Shown here piece by piece: positions 44,171-55,816 of a DNA stretch of 64,000 nucleotides. The DNA is from Mikania micrantha (lineage: Eukaryota; Streptophyta; Magnoliopsida; Asterales; Asteraceae). A program made the translations under genes and the position numbers. The stretch covers positions 62,791,648-62,855,647 of the forward strand of contig CM018685.1 in assembly GCA_009363875.1 (NCBI GenBank), read 5' to 3'. Every line of letters begins with the position of its first letter. Position 1 is the stretch's first letter. The notes under the pieces were generated by a model that saw only the letters and a list, made by a program, of their open reading frames with translations, ran no database searches and was not told where the DNA came from.

Positions 44171-47089
44171 TGTCACACCCCCAAATTCCCACTCGTGGTG
44201 TCAGTCCACGTGGGTGTGACGTGGCCAGGATCATAGCTCTTGGTCATATAGAACGACTTCTATATGAGTTATACAATCACACAGTTTGTGAAATTAGACA
44301 AATTCATAAAAGTATGCAGCGGAAAATGTTAAACATCATAGTACATAAGTTGCAGCGGAAAGTAATTGTTCAAGACACTACATCATAAAATGTTTTCAAA
44401 TCATAACAAATGCACACAACGCCTAAGATACGAGTCTATATGCAGGCCAGACTCCTTAAGGCTTCCTTGTGTGTATCCTAGCGTAAGCTCCATCAGTTAC
44501 CTGAGAATACATGCGAAAAGTGTCAACTAAAAAGTTGGTGAGTTCACAGGTTTAGACAGACAGAAAAGTAAACAGACATATACTGGGTATGTTAAGTTGT
44601 TCGTTGGATACTACGATCCGTAGAGTGTGTCATGTCATCTTACCGAAACTAGACTGTTTCCATTTGCCTCCGCGAGTCATCGCTGAACTCGCAATTCACA
44701 TCGATTATTACACTCGTTATGACCTCCAGTCAAAGTTGTTGCCGAGTGGGGCTAGTCAAACCCAGTAGTACTACGTAATAACGACTCGTTCGTAACAATT
44801 AACGGTAAGGATAAGTGAGGGCTTTATGCGATAATAGTTACACTCAAAAATAGTTTTACAACATACCAGTCATACATCTAAAACAGTTGCATAGTATTCT
44901 CACCCCAAGATTGAGTAAAAGCAGTTAAAGAGTAAAAGTGGGGCCGTAAACTCACCTGAGTTTAGATATGCGTTAGCTCAAAGAGAGTAAGTGTAGCTCG
45001 CCGGCTAGTAGTCACCTATATCACATAGGTACTATGAGTTCGTTTTCACATATGTGGGTCTCACCGGACCGTGTTAGTGTTCAACAACACTAAGTGGTTA
45101 CGTAGGTCGAGTTGACCGTGTTTGACCGTGTCGATCGTGTTTGACCTAACGACCCGTTGGTGACGGTTTGGATCAAGTGTTCGTGTATCGTGCGGTTTTA
45201 GTGTCGTGTGAAGTGTACGGATACCAAAATCGTTCCCATGAGGAAACTTACTATTTATGGTAAGTTCCTATTTTAGGAAAGTTTCCATATTTGGCAGGTT
45301 ATGCATATAATTATATTCCGATTATTCTAACATGCATATTTATTCTAAATGAGCATGTTATCACATAGCACATAGTTACACATAATCGTTTTAACATAGT
45401 TTGCGCGTAAAAGTTTCCATATTTGGAAAGTTTCTAAATTAAGCATGTTTCCACAAGTTTAACAATCAACATCATTTATTATCATCATGTTAGTCCTAAA
45501 TAATCTATTAATCATGCTCGTTACAACTAACATGTGACAAATCGTAAACTTTATAAAATAAAGTTACTTTATTTAGTAACTTACGAAAATAACACCAAAT
45601 CAAGTTTCCCAATACTTATTCCTTCCAATAACATCATATAATCACTAAATGAACATGTTAGACTCCAAACATTATCATACATTTTACCCATTTGAAATCT
45701 TGCAACAAAAAGTTACTATTTATAGTAACTTTGATAGAAATCATCCTTTTGACTATTCTAGACATTCCTATGCATCAAGTATCCATCACAATAGTTTCTA
45801 ATCATCATTTTAAGCATAACATATAGATCTAAACACATGTATGTTACCATTTCATCAAGATTCCCCAATATGTAACATAAAAGTTACTATTTATGGCAAC
45901 AATCATCCAAATGACCATTCTTGACATAATCAACCATCCTAAATTATGTAGAACATCCTCAATAACACATCTAGCAACATTTCAAAATCAAAAATCATCA
46001 AATACCTCATGGATCGTGCATGCATGTGGATTAAAGTAACCATTTACTAACAAAATCAATAAATCTCTATTACATCCTAACAATTTCATCATAGTTCATC
46101 ACCATAACACCAAATCAGTAGCAAATACATATAATAACAGATGATTATCATACAAAATTCGTGACAATGGTGGTGGTGGTGATGCATGTGGCCTAAATGG
46201 CTTGCATGAGTGTTTGTGAGAGTTTTTAGACAAGATTGACCATAGGAACTACCTAATAACTCCTTGGATTGCAGAGATGAGACTTTGAGCAGGTTGGAAT
46301 GGCCTCTACAGTAGCTTCAACTCGTGCAAGTTGATGGTTGGTGCTTCCTTGTTCACTCCAAGCTCCCAAATGCCTCCAATGGGTTCTCTAAGGCCTCCAA
46401 ATGGCTTTCCAGAGGTTTGAAGATGATTTGCAGGTGACAATGGCGAAGAGTAATCGCTGGTAACTCGGGAGAATAGGTAGGGGATCAACAGAATGATTAA
46501 CATTGGATTTATAAGATTTTCTGCGATTATAGGCCTGTCGCGTACCGCGACACCGTCCAAAAAGCATCTCCGCGTACCGCGGTGATTAAAATAATCATTC
46601 TGTTCCCGAAACACGCCGCGTACCGCGATGGTTGAAGATGATCGGTCGTCGCGTACCGCGACGTTTTTCGGAGAATTCAAATTCTCCCGCTTGAGCTTCG
46701 CGTACCGCGAAAGCCCAGTTGTGTGCCCATCGCGTATCGCGATGGGTCTCGGCTGAGCCCAATAGGCCCAATTTCATTGTTTTGAGCCGAATCTTTCGTA
46801 TTTCTCGAATACGATCATCGTTTCTCAACACATTGGCTTTGTTCTAACAAAATTAGGTTCACCGAACCTAAGTGCAGTGTTTTGTGTTACAGATTGATCC
46901 GTTCACCAACGTTCGTCATTCAAGACACGTGCGATTGTTGTGCGATAATTCCTCGAATTATCGGTGTGTTCAGACTGTTGTGCCACGTGTCACACTAAAT
47001 GCATTTATTCTAGTGCCACGTATGAAATAATAATAAACATTATTATTAAAATAATAGAATTGCTGACCTGGAAATTACGAGGTGTCACA
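44171..47089 (-). repeat. 3' LTR of element D
   Basis: 2919 bp. On the minus strand it starts TGTGACACCTCG and ends TGGGGGTGTGACA. Shared block: GGTGAGTTTAC at 44956-44946, GTGAACTCACC at 44547-44537, then TTGAC and TTCTCAG ending at 44501. Confidence 0.95.
46502..46744 (-). promoter_or_regulatory. CGCGGTACGCG palindrome array and TATA box of LTR D
   Basis: Six copies of TCGCGGTACGCGA or close variants lie at about 46537-46744, directly upstream (on the minus strand) of CTTATAAATCC at 46504-46514. The copy in the 5' LTR is at about 55229-55471. Each is a near palindrome with two CG-rich arms, so the core promoter is preceded by a cluster of CpG-dense binding-site-like units. Confidence 0.75.
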
Positions 47090-47129
47090 TCATCCCCCAG
47101 TTATTGGGAATTTCGTCCCGAAATTCAGT
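47090..47129 (-). promoter_or_regulatory. Polypurine tract and 3' end of element D
   Basis: On the minus strand CTGGGGGATGA adjoins the 3' LTR, preceded by a TTTCGGGACGAAATTCC inverted repeat also found at the end of element A. Confidence 0.8.
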
Positions 47130-50100
47130 TCATGTGCCGGTGTTGGCTTGTTCGGCGAATAGGTGAGGGTATTTCTTTTTCATCTGATCCTCCCGTTCCC
47201 AGGTGTATTCCGGTCCTCGTCGTGAGTTCCATCGAACTTTTACAATGGGTATCTTACTATGTTTCAACTTCTTGAGTTCCCGGTCCATAATTTCCACCGG
47301 TTCCTCTATGAAGTGTAGTTGTTCATCGATCTGGATTTCCTCTAAAGGAATTGTGAGAGTTTCGTCCGACAAACACTTCTTGAGGTTTGAAACGTGAAAC
47401 ACGTTGTGTACGCTACTTAGTTCCTGTGGTAGCTGTAGTTCGTAGGCCACCGGGCCTATCCGTCTAGTGATCCCGAAAGGTCCAATGTAACGAGGGTTTA
47501 GTTTTCCTCGTTTCCCGAATCGAATCACTCCCTTCCAAGGCGAGACTTTAAGTAGTACTCGGTCTCCCACTTGGAATTCTAAAGGTTTGCGCCTTTTGTC
47601 GGCATAGCTCTTCTGTCGATCCCGAGCTGCTGCCATTCTGTTGCGTATTTGCACGATCTTTTCAGTTGTTTCATGCACAAGTTCGGGTCCGGTCAGTTGG
47701 CTTTCCCCAACTTCCGCCCAACAGAGTGGTGATCTGCATTTACGCCCGTAAAGTGCTTCAAACGGTGCAGCTCCAATGCTTGTGTGGTAGCTGTTATTGT
47801 ACGAGAACTCTACTAAAGGTAAGTGTGTCTCCCAGCTGTTACCGAAATCAATTACACATGCCCGAAGCATGTCCTCCAAAGTTTGGATGGTTCGTTCACT
47901 CTGACCATCCGTCTGTGGGTGATAAGCAGTACTCATATCCAACCTCGTCCCGAGTGCCTTGTGTAAGGACTTCCAAAAGTGAGCCGTGAAACGGCTGTCT
48001 CGGTCTAATATTATGGAGGTCGGGACTCCGTGTCTGGATACGATTTCCTTCAAGTAGATTCGGGTCAACTTTTCCAATTTATCAGTTTCTTTGATCGGCA
48101 GGAAGTGTGCCGATTTCGTAAGTCGGTCTACGATAACCCAGATGGTATCGCAACCACTTGTGGTCTTTGGTAGCTTTGTGATGAAATCCATGGAAATCTG
48201 TTCCCATTTCCATACCGGGATTTCTGGCTGTTGGAGTAATCCCGAAGGCTTCTGGTATTCTACCTTGACCTTTGAGCAAGTCAGACACTTACTCACATAC
48301 GTTGCGATTTCTGACTTCATGTTAGGCCACCAATAAGTTGCCTTTAGGTCATGATACATTTTGTCAGAGCCTGGATGTACTGAGTATCGGCTCTTATGAG
48401 CTTCATCCATTACTACCTTCCTTAAGTCTCCGAATCGTGGAATCCAAATACGGTCCAGCAGGTAGTAAGCTCCGTCGTCCTTTTGTTTCATCTGTTTGTC
48501 CATCCCTCTCATGGCTTCGAGAGTGAGGTTCTCGGTTTTCAACGCTTCTTGTTGTGCGACCCGAATTTGGTTAGGCAATTCGGAGTGAATGGTGAGTTGT
48601 AGTGCGCGCACGCGTTTGGTTGTTTCCTTCCGGCTTAGCGCGTCGGCGACTACATTGGCTTTACCGGGATGATATTTGATTGCACAATCATAATCACCTA
48701 TCAGTTCGACCCATCTGCGTTGTCTCATGTTCAGCTCCTTTTGGTCGAAAATGTGCTGTAGGCTCTTATGATCAGTAAATATTGTGCACTTGGTGCCATA
48801 CAGATAATGTCGCCAGATCTTTAGTGCGAACACTACGGCTCCCAACTCTAAGTCGTGAGTTGTGTAGTTCTTTTCATGCACCTTCAATTGTCGTGACGCA
48901 TAAGCTATAACTTTCTCACGTTGCATCAGCACACAACCGAGTCCTTGCTTTGATGCGTCACAGTACACCACAAAATCCTCGCACCCATCTGGTAGCGATA
49001 AGATCGGTGCACTGCACAATTTCTGCTTCAACAGATTGAAAGCAGCGTCTTGCTTTTCTCCCCATTCGAATTTCTTGTCTTTGTGTGTGAGGGAAGTCAA
49101 TGATTGCGCGATCTTTGAGAATCCCTCGATAAACCGCCTGTAGTACCCGGCCAATCCTAAGAACTGTCGCACCTCAGTTGGAGTCTTAGGTGCTGCCCAA
49201 TTCTTGATTGCCTCGATTTTGGCTGGGTCTACGTGTATCCCTTTCTCGTTTACTACGTGTCCAAGGAACTGAACTTCGCGAATCCAGAAATCACATTTGG
49301 AGAATTTCGCGTATAGTTGTTCCTTCTTTAGTAGTTCTAAGACACGTCTCAAGTGATCGGCATGTTCTTCCTGAGTCTTCGAGTAGATCAAGATGTCATC
49401 TATGAATACGATTACGAACTTGTCGAGATACGGTTTACACACCCGATTCATGAGATCCATAAATACGGCCGGTGCGTTAGTCAACCCAAATGGCATGACC
49501 AGAAATTCGTAATGTCCGTACCGCGTCCTGAATGCGGTCTTTGGTATATCGTCCTCTTGTATCCTGAGTTGATGGTAACCCGATCTCAGATCGATTTTCG
49601 AATAGAAGCTTGACCCTTGCAACTGGTCAAACAGATCGTCTATTCGAGGTAGAGGGTATCGGTTCTTGATCGTTACCTTGTTCAATTCTCGGTAATCTAT
49701 GCACATACGGAATGTACCGTCTTTCTTTTTCACAAACAAGACCGGAGCTCCCCATGGTGAGAAACTCGGTCTAATGAATCCCTTATCTAATAACTCTTGC
49801 AGTTGATTAGATAGTTCCTGCATTTCAGTAGGAGCCAGCCGATATGGTGCCTTGGCTATCGGTGCTGCTCCTGGCGTTAGATCTATCTGAAACTCCACTT
49901 GCCGTGCCGGTGGTAGTCCCGGTAGATCGTCAGGAAAGACTTCTGAATAATCGCGAACAACAGCAATGTCTTCAATCTTTCGTTCCTTCTTTGGTTGTTC
50001 GGAAATAAGAGCCAGGATAGCCGTGTATCCTTTCTTTAGATATTTGCTAGCCTTCATGCATGACATGATGTTTAGTGGTATCCCGCGTCGTTCTCCTTGG

Positions 50101-51695
50101 ATTGAGATCTGCTCACCACTCGGTAACGTAACTCGTACGACCTTCTCGTTGCACACGATCTCAGCATGGTTTGCAGATAACCAATCCATTCCAATCACCA
50201 CGTCGAAGCTTCCGAGAGTTACTGGCATCAGGTCGATCACCAACTGATGGTCTGCCAGTGTCAGAACGCATCCTTTGATGATGTGTTGCGTTTCGATGAG
50301 TTTTCCATCCGCTAACTCTACGGTATACATATAATCTAGTGGTGTTGGTGTCATGTCAAGCAATTTGCTAAATTCACTAGAGATAAAACTCCTATCGGCA
50401 CCGGTATCAAATAATATACTAGCGTAGACATTATTTAAAAGAAACGTACCGGTGACGACGTTCGGATCATCTTTGGCTTCACCGGATCCAATCACGAATG
50501 CCCGACCCCTGGCCGGGTTGCCTCCTGCGTTCTTGTTTTGCGGACAGTCTCGGCGCATATGTCCGGGCTTGCCGCAAGTGAAGCACCCCTTTAGTGTGTT
50601 GTCCTTGTTGAGGTTGGGGTTGGGGTTCGATCGGCATTCTTTGGCCAGGTGTCCGTTCCTGCCACAGTTGCTGCACCGAACTCTTCGGCATGGGCCGTGA
50701 TGGTGGTATGAGCAGTTGTTGCATTTGGGGTTGTTGCCCCGGTATCCTCCTTTGTCCTGATTGTTCGGTTGGGTGGCAGTGAAGACTTTTGCAGGTGTGG
50801 GTCGGTGTTGAGTTGGCTGTTGGGGGGAAAAGGTTCGGTTGTTGTTGTTGGGTTCCCACTTCTTCTTGGGTTCTTGGGGTTTCAGGTGTTCCCCCCTTTT
50901 TGGCAGTTTCCCCTGGGCTACCGCCTGGTCAGTTAGCTTGTGCGCCAAGCGAATCAGTGGTTGGACGGTGGTGTGATTGGCTGCAGTCACCGTGCTCTGT
51001 ATTTGCTCGGGCAATCCACTAATGAATTGCTCTATCTTTTTGTACTCCGGCGTCACCATTGCCGGGCACAATTTGCACAGTTCGTGAAATCGAGTACAGT
51101 ATTTCTCGATCTCGGATCCCACTATTTTGTGCGTCCAGAATTCTTCTTCCAGCTTCCGAATTTCGTCCCGAGGACAATACTCCTCGTGGAGCATTCTCGT
51201 AAAGTTCTCCCATGGGATGGAGTTTGCAGTATCCAGCCCGAGTGTCTGGACATGAGAGTTCCACCAGGTGAGGGCCGGTCCCTCCAGTATTCCTGTGGCA
51301 TATTTCACTCGGTTCCCGTCAGAGCATTCGGCCATAGAGAAAACCGATTCCACCTTCTCTATCCATCGGAGCAGTCCCACTGCCCCTTCCGTGCCCTGAA
51401 ACTTGTGAGGATGACAGCTTAGGAATGCCTTAAATGAGCATCCCTTTGCCGCTCCTCCCTGGGGTCCTGTGCATCGGTAGTTTAATACAACGTGTTAGTA
51501 TCCAGGCTGTCTATTCTATGCTAGTTACGTTAGGCAAAAGCTAATACCGTTGTTAGTGCCACTCGTCTCACTGGTGTGACGGTTAGCTTCGTACTCCGCG
51601 AGTACCTTGTTAAATTTCCGCTCGACCATCATGTCGATCCGTGCCTTTTCGGCCTTGCGTTTGAGTCGTAGAGCGTTGTTTCCTCTTGCCGACAT
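47130..51695 (-). CDS. gag-pol: Element D Gag-Pol polyprotein with one predicted 81-nt intron
   Basis: The long frame is open from about 51466 to 47130. In the 1416-residue portion from GTG 51380, the Gag core is at 1-175 and CCHC knuckles at 236-249 and 266-279. Protease FDTGAD is at 324-329, RT with MPFGLTNAP and FIDD is at 659-662, and RNase H at about 770-900. Integrase with an HHCC finger and core is at about 985-1200, and a chromodomain ([19 protein letters not shown]) at about 1360-1410. Upstream, an ATG at 51695 opens 49 codons (MSARGNN...). A GT-AG intron 51547-51467, with TACTAAC at 51500-51494, joins them in frame to give about 1494 residues. The chromodomain is thought to direct integration into heterochromatin. 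Confidence 0.9.
51467..51547 (-). other. Predicted intron in element D gag
   Basis: Donor G|GTATTAG, branch site TACTAAC (51500-51494) and acceptor ATGCACAG|G lie 81 nt apart. The unspliced frame from the first exon stops at TAA 51527-51525, and the long frame has a TAA upstream of its Gag start. Removing this stretch restores one frame exactly, in phase 1. Splicing is inferred. Confidence 0.7.
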
Positions 51696-51978
51696 GTTTC
51701 TATATAGAGAGGTTAGAGTGTTAGTCATCAGATGCTAAGTGTTAGCCAAAGTTAGGATTGTTGTCATGTCAAATGTCAAGTTAGCTATCGTAACAAAGCT
51801 TCAAATAACAGTAGTAATAATAAAACAGATAATCATAATAAAGCATAATTTCCATTAATATCAATCTTGAAGTACAATAATTTGAAAAGAAAGTACAATG
51901 CGAGTTCTCCGAGCACATCCCGCTCGTCTAGGCTAAAATAAGATAAAAGGAAAGACAGTACAAAATAAGGAAAATCTA

Positions 51979-52740
51979 CTAATCCGAGTCCATGGAGACA
52001 TGGGAGATGTTACTAGCTGCGTCCCCACCATCGTCATCGTCCTCCTCCGGATCCTCGTCGGGATCCTCGTCGAACTCCCCTTCCTCGAGATCTTCGGCCT
52101 CGAACTGTGGCCCGTCATCCTCAGCTGGCGGCTCCTCAACAAACTGTGCCGCCCATGCGTTAAGCATGGCGTCACTTGCCTGTACCATAGCCTGAGTTTC
52201 GGCTATATCTGTCCGATTCTCGGTAATACGCCCGTCATGCTCCTGCATGACATCAACTATCTGGCCATGCTGAGACATGAGCTGAGACACCTGGAGACGT
52301 AATGTCTCTACCTGTTCCTCTAAGCGATCGTTCTGCTCCTCCAGTCGGTCGCTTCGCCTTTCCAGGCGATCGTTCTTCTCGCGAAGAACACGAACCTCGT
52401 CGGACAGCTCGGCGTTTCTCCGAAGCTCCCGCCGGGTCACAGCAACATGAGCCGCGAAGGCTCTCTCCATCGGCATCCCAAGTGCCGGTAGCCGTGGTCC
52501 CTCAGAGGTATCACCTCTGTATCGCGGGGTAGGCACCCGCTCAGCCATGATCCACTGTAGTAAGAGGCTGGGCAACCATCCCCAGTAGCGCTCCCGTGCT
52601 AACATCTGGGTCCTCCTCTCCATCTCCGCATCCACCTGAGCTACTATGCTGTCGATCCTACGTCGACTATCCTCGGTCAAATCGTCAACGGCTGGGCGTT
52701 TGCCCGGGTTCCTGTTAGCGTTCCCGTTGTTGTCAGCCAT
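51979..52740 (-). CDS. Extra ORF of element D upstream of gag (coiled coil, acidic tail)
   Basis: 253 codons start at ATG 52740 (MADNNGN), immediately after an acceptor-like TTACAG|G. Residues about 105-155 form a heptad-like coiled coil (LEEQNDRLEEQVETLRLQV). The last 50 residues are strongly acidic (EEGEFDEDPDEDPEEDDDD). An N-terminal basic patch (KRPAVDDLTEDSRRR) could be nuclear targeting. It resembles no Gag or Pol domain I know. Ogre/Retand elements have an extra ORF before gag, but I do not know this protein. It is in another frame from gag and 283 nt upstream. Confidence 0.75.
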   Translation of the reverse strand: MADNNGNANRNPGKRPAVDDLTEDSRRRIDSIVAQVDAEMERRTQMLARERYWGWLPSLLLQWIMAERVPTPRYRGDTSEGPRLPALGMPMERAFAAHVAVTRRELRRNAELSDEVRVLREKNDRLERRSDRLEEQNDRLEEQVETLRLQVSQLMSQHGQIVDVMQEHDGRITENRTDIAETQAMVQASDAMLNAWAAQFVEEPPAEDDGPQFEAEDLEEGEFDEDPDEDPEEDDDDGGDAASNISHVSMDSD

Positions 52741-52863
52741 CCTGTAAGTTCTCATGTTAGTAAATAACAGTTTGATAGTAATAATAACAACATCAGTGTG
52801 CAAGTCCTAGTGTTGTGTCTAATGTAGAGCAGTGGCTATAGTCTAAGTTTACTATATGCAAAC

Positions 52864-52897
52864 CTAGTTCCCTATAACCAAGGCTCTGATACCAGTC
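52864..52897 (-). promoter_or_regulatory. Element D primer-binding site and donor-like leader motif
   Basis: TGGTATCAGAGCC (52894-52882) matches the initiator-Met tRNA, three bases from the 5' LTR. It is followed by GGTTATAGGGAACTAG|GT, nearly the same as in element A. The GT at 52863-52862 could serve as a donor for acceptors at 52742 (before the extra ORF) or 51700 (before gag). Confidence 0.75.
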
Positions 52898-55816
52898 TGT
52901 CACACCCCCAAATTCCCACTCGTGGTGTCAGTCCACGTGGGTGTGACGTGGCCAGGATCATAGCTCTTGGTCATATAGAACGACTTCTATATGAGTTATA
53001 CAATCACACAGTTTGTGAAATTAGACAAATTCATAAAAGTATGCAGCGGAAAATGTTAAACATCATAGTACATAAGTTGCAGCGGAAAGTAATTGTTCAA
53101 GACACTACATCATAAAATGTTTTCAAATCATAACAAATGCACACAACGCCTAAGATACGAGTCTATATGCAGGCCAGACTCCTTAAGGCTTCCTTGTGTG
53201 TATCCTAGCGTAAGCTCCATCAGTTACCTGAGAATACATGCGAAAAGTGTCAACTAAAAAGTTGGTGAGTTCACAGGTTTAGACAGACAGAAAAGTAAAC
53301 AGACATATACTGGGTATGTTAAGTTGTTCGTTGGATACTACGATCCGTAGAGTGTGTCATGTCATCTTACCGAAACTAGACTGTTTCCATTTGCCTCCGC
53401 GAGTCATCGCTGAACTCGCAATTCACATCGATTATTACACTCGTTATGACCTCCAGTCAAAGTTGTTGCCGAGTGGGGCTAGTCAAACCCAGTAGTACTA
53501 CGTAATAACGACTCGTTCGTAACAATTAACGGTAAGGATAAGTGAGGGCTTTATGCGATAATAGTTACACTCAAAAATAGTTTTACAACATACCAGTCAT
53601 ACATCTAAAACAGTTGCATAGTATTCTCACCCCAAGATTGAGTAAAAGCAGTTAAAGAGTAAAAGTGGGGCCGTAAACTCACCTGAGTTTAGATATGCGT
53701 TAGCTCAAAGAGAGTAAGTGTAGCTCGCCGGCTAGTAGTCACCTATATCACATAGGTACTATGAGTTCGTTTTCACATATGTGGGTCTCACCGGACCGTG
53801 TTAGTGTTCAACAACACTAAGTGGTTACGTAGGTCGAGTTGACCGTGTTTGACCGTGTCGATCGTGTTTGACCTAACGACCCGTTGGTGACGGTTTGGAT
53901 CAAGTGTTCGTGTATCGTGCGGTTTTAGTGTCGTGTGAAGTGTACGGATACCAAAATCGTTCCCATGAGGAAACTTACTATTTATGGTAAGTTCCTATTT
54001 TAGGAAAGTTTCCATATTTGGCAGGTTATGCATATAATTATATTCCGATTATTCTAACATGCATATTTATTCTAAATGAGCATGTTATCACATAGCACAT
54101 AGTTACACATAATCGTTTTAACATAGTTTGCGCGTAAAAGTTTCCATATTTGGAAAGTTTCTAAATTAAGCATGTTTCCACAAGTTTAACAATCAACATC
54201 ATTTATTATCATCATGTTAGTCCTAAATAATCTATTAATCATGCTCGTTACAACTAACATGTGACAAATCGTAAACTTTATAAAATAAAGTTACTTTATT
54301 TAGTAACTTACGAAAATAACACCAAATCAAGTTTCCCAATACTTATTCCTTCCAATAACATCATATAATCACTAAATGAACATGTTAGACTCCAAACATT
54401 ATCATACATTTTACCCATTTGAAATCTTGCAACAAAAAGTTACTATTTATAGTAACTTTGATAGAAATCATCCTTTTGACTATTCTAGACATTCCTATGC
54501 ATCAAGTATCCATCACAATAGTTTCTAATCATCATTTTAAGCATAACATATAGATCTAAACACATGTATGTTACCATTTCATCAAGATTCCCCAATATGT
54601 AACATAAAAGTTACTATTTATGGCAACAATCATCCAAATGACCATTCTTGACATAATCAACCATCCTAAATTATGTAGAACATCCTCAATAACACATCTA
54701 GCAACATTTCAAAATCAAAAATCATCAAATACCTCATGGATCGTGCATGCATGTGGATTAAAGTAACCATTTACTAACAAAATCAATAAATCTCTATTAC
54801 ATCCTAACAATTTCATCATAGTTCATCACCATAACACCAAATCAGTAGCAAATACATATAATAACAGATGATTATCATACAAAATTCGTGACAATGGTGG
54901 TGGTGGTGATGCATGTGGCCTAAATGGCTTGCATGAGTGTTTGTGAGAGTTTTTAGACAAGATTGACCATAGGAACTACCTAATAACTCCTTGGATTGCA
55001 GAGATGAGACTTTGAGCAGGTTGGAATGGCCTCTACAGTAGCTTCAACTCGTGCAAGTTGATGGTTGGTGCTTCCTTGTTCACTCCAAGCTCCCAAATGC
55101 CTCCAATGGGTTCTCTAAGGCCTCCAAATGGCTTTCCAGAGGTTTGAAGATGATTTGCAGGTGACAATGGCGAAGAGTAATCGCTGGTAACTCGGGAGAA
55201 TAGGTAGGGGATCAACAGAATGATTAACATTGGATTTATAAGATTTTCTGTGATTATAGGCCTGTCGCGTACCGTGACACCGTCCAAAAAGCATCTCCGC
55301 GTACCGCGGTGATTAAAATAATCATTCTGTTCCCGAAACACGCCGCGTACCGCGATGGTTGAAGATGATCGGTCGTCGCGTACCGCGACGTTTTTCGGAG
55401 AATTCAAATTCTCCCGCTTGAGCTTCGCGTACCGCGAAAGCCCAGTTGTGTGCCCATCGCGTATCGCGATGGGTCTCGGCTGAGCCCAATAGGCCCAATT
55501 TCATTGTTTTGAGCCGAATCTTTCGTATTTCTCGAATACGATCATCGTTTCTCAACACATTGGCTTTGTTCTAACAAAATTAGGTTCACCGAACCTAAGT
55601 GCAGTGTTTTGTGTTACAGATTGATCCGTTCACCAACGTTCGTCATTCAAGACACGTGCGATTGTTGTGCGATAATTCCTCGAATTATCGGTGTGTTCAG
55701 ACTGTTGTGCCACGTGTCACACTAAATGCATTTATTCTAGTGCCACGTATGAAATAATAATAAACATTATTATTAAAATAATAGAATTGCTGACCTGGAA
55801 ATTACGAGGTGTCACA
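52898..55816 (-). repeat. 5' LTR of element D
   Basis: 2919 bp, collinear with the left copy at an offset of 8727. The only differences I see are at about 55250 (CTGTGAT against CTGCGAT) and about 55274 (ACCGTGAC against ACCGCGAC). The second is inside a CGCG palindrome unit. The shared block is at 53683-53673 and 53274-53264. Confidence 0.95.

Larger units (their letters stand above)
44171..55816 (-). mobile_element. Young, apparently complete Gypsy/Tekay chromovirus D
   Basis: D is 11,646 bp, flanked by CAACA on both sides (44166-44170 and 55817-55821). Both LTRs are 2919 bp. Transcription runs right to left: 5' LTR 52898-55816, PBS, an extra ORF, gag-pol, polypurine tract, 3' LTR 44171-47089. 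Gag, protease, RT, RNase H, integrase and chromodomain are open. I found only two LTR differences, both C to T at CpG on the plus strand in the right copy, so insertion is very recent. It is the best candidate for an autonomous, possibly active element in this window. Confidence 0.95.

Noticed and set aside
46306..46831. Open frames in the LTR of D (repeated at 55033-55558)
   Set aside because: They lie over the promoter array and early leader, overlap each other, and look like by-products of the CGCG palindromes.
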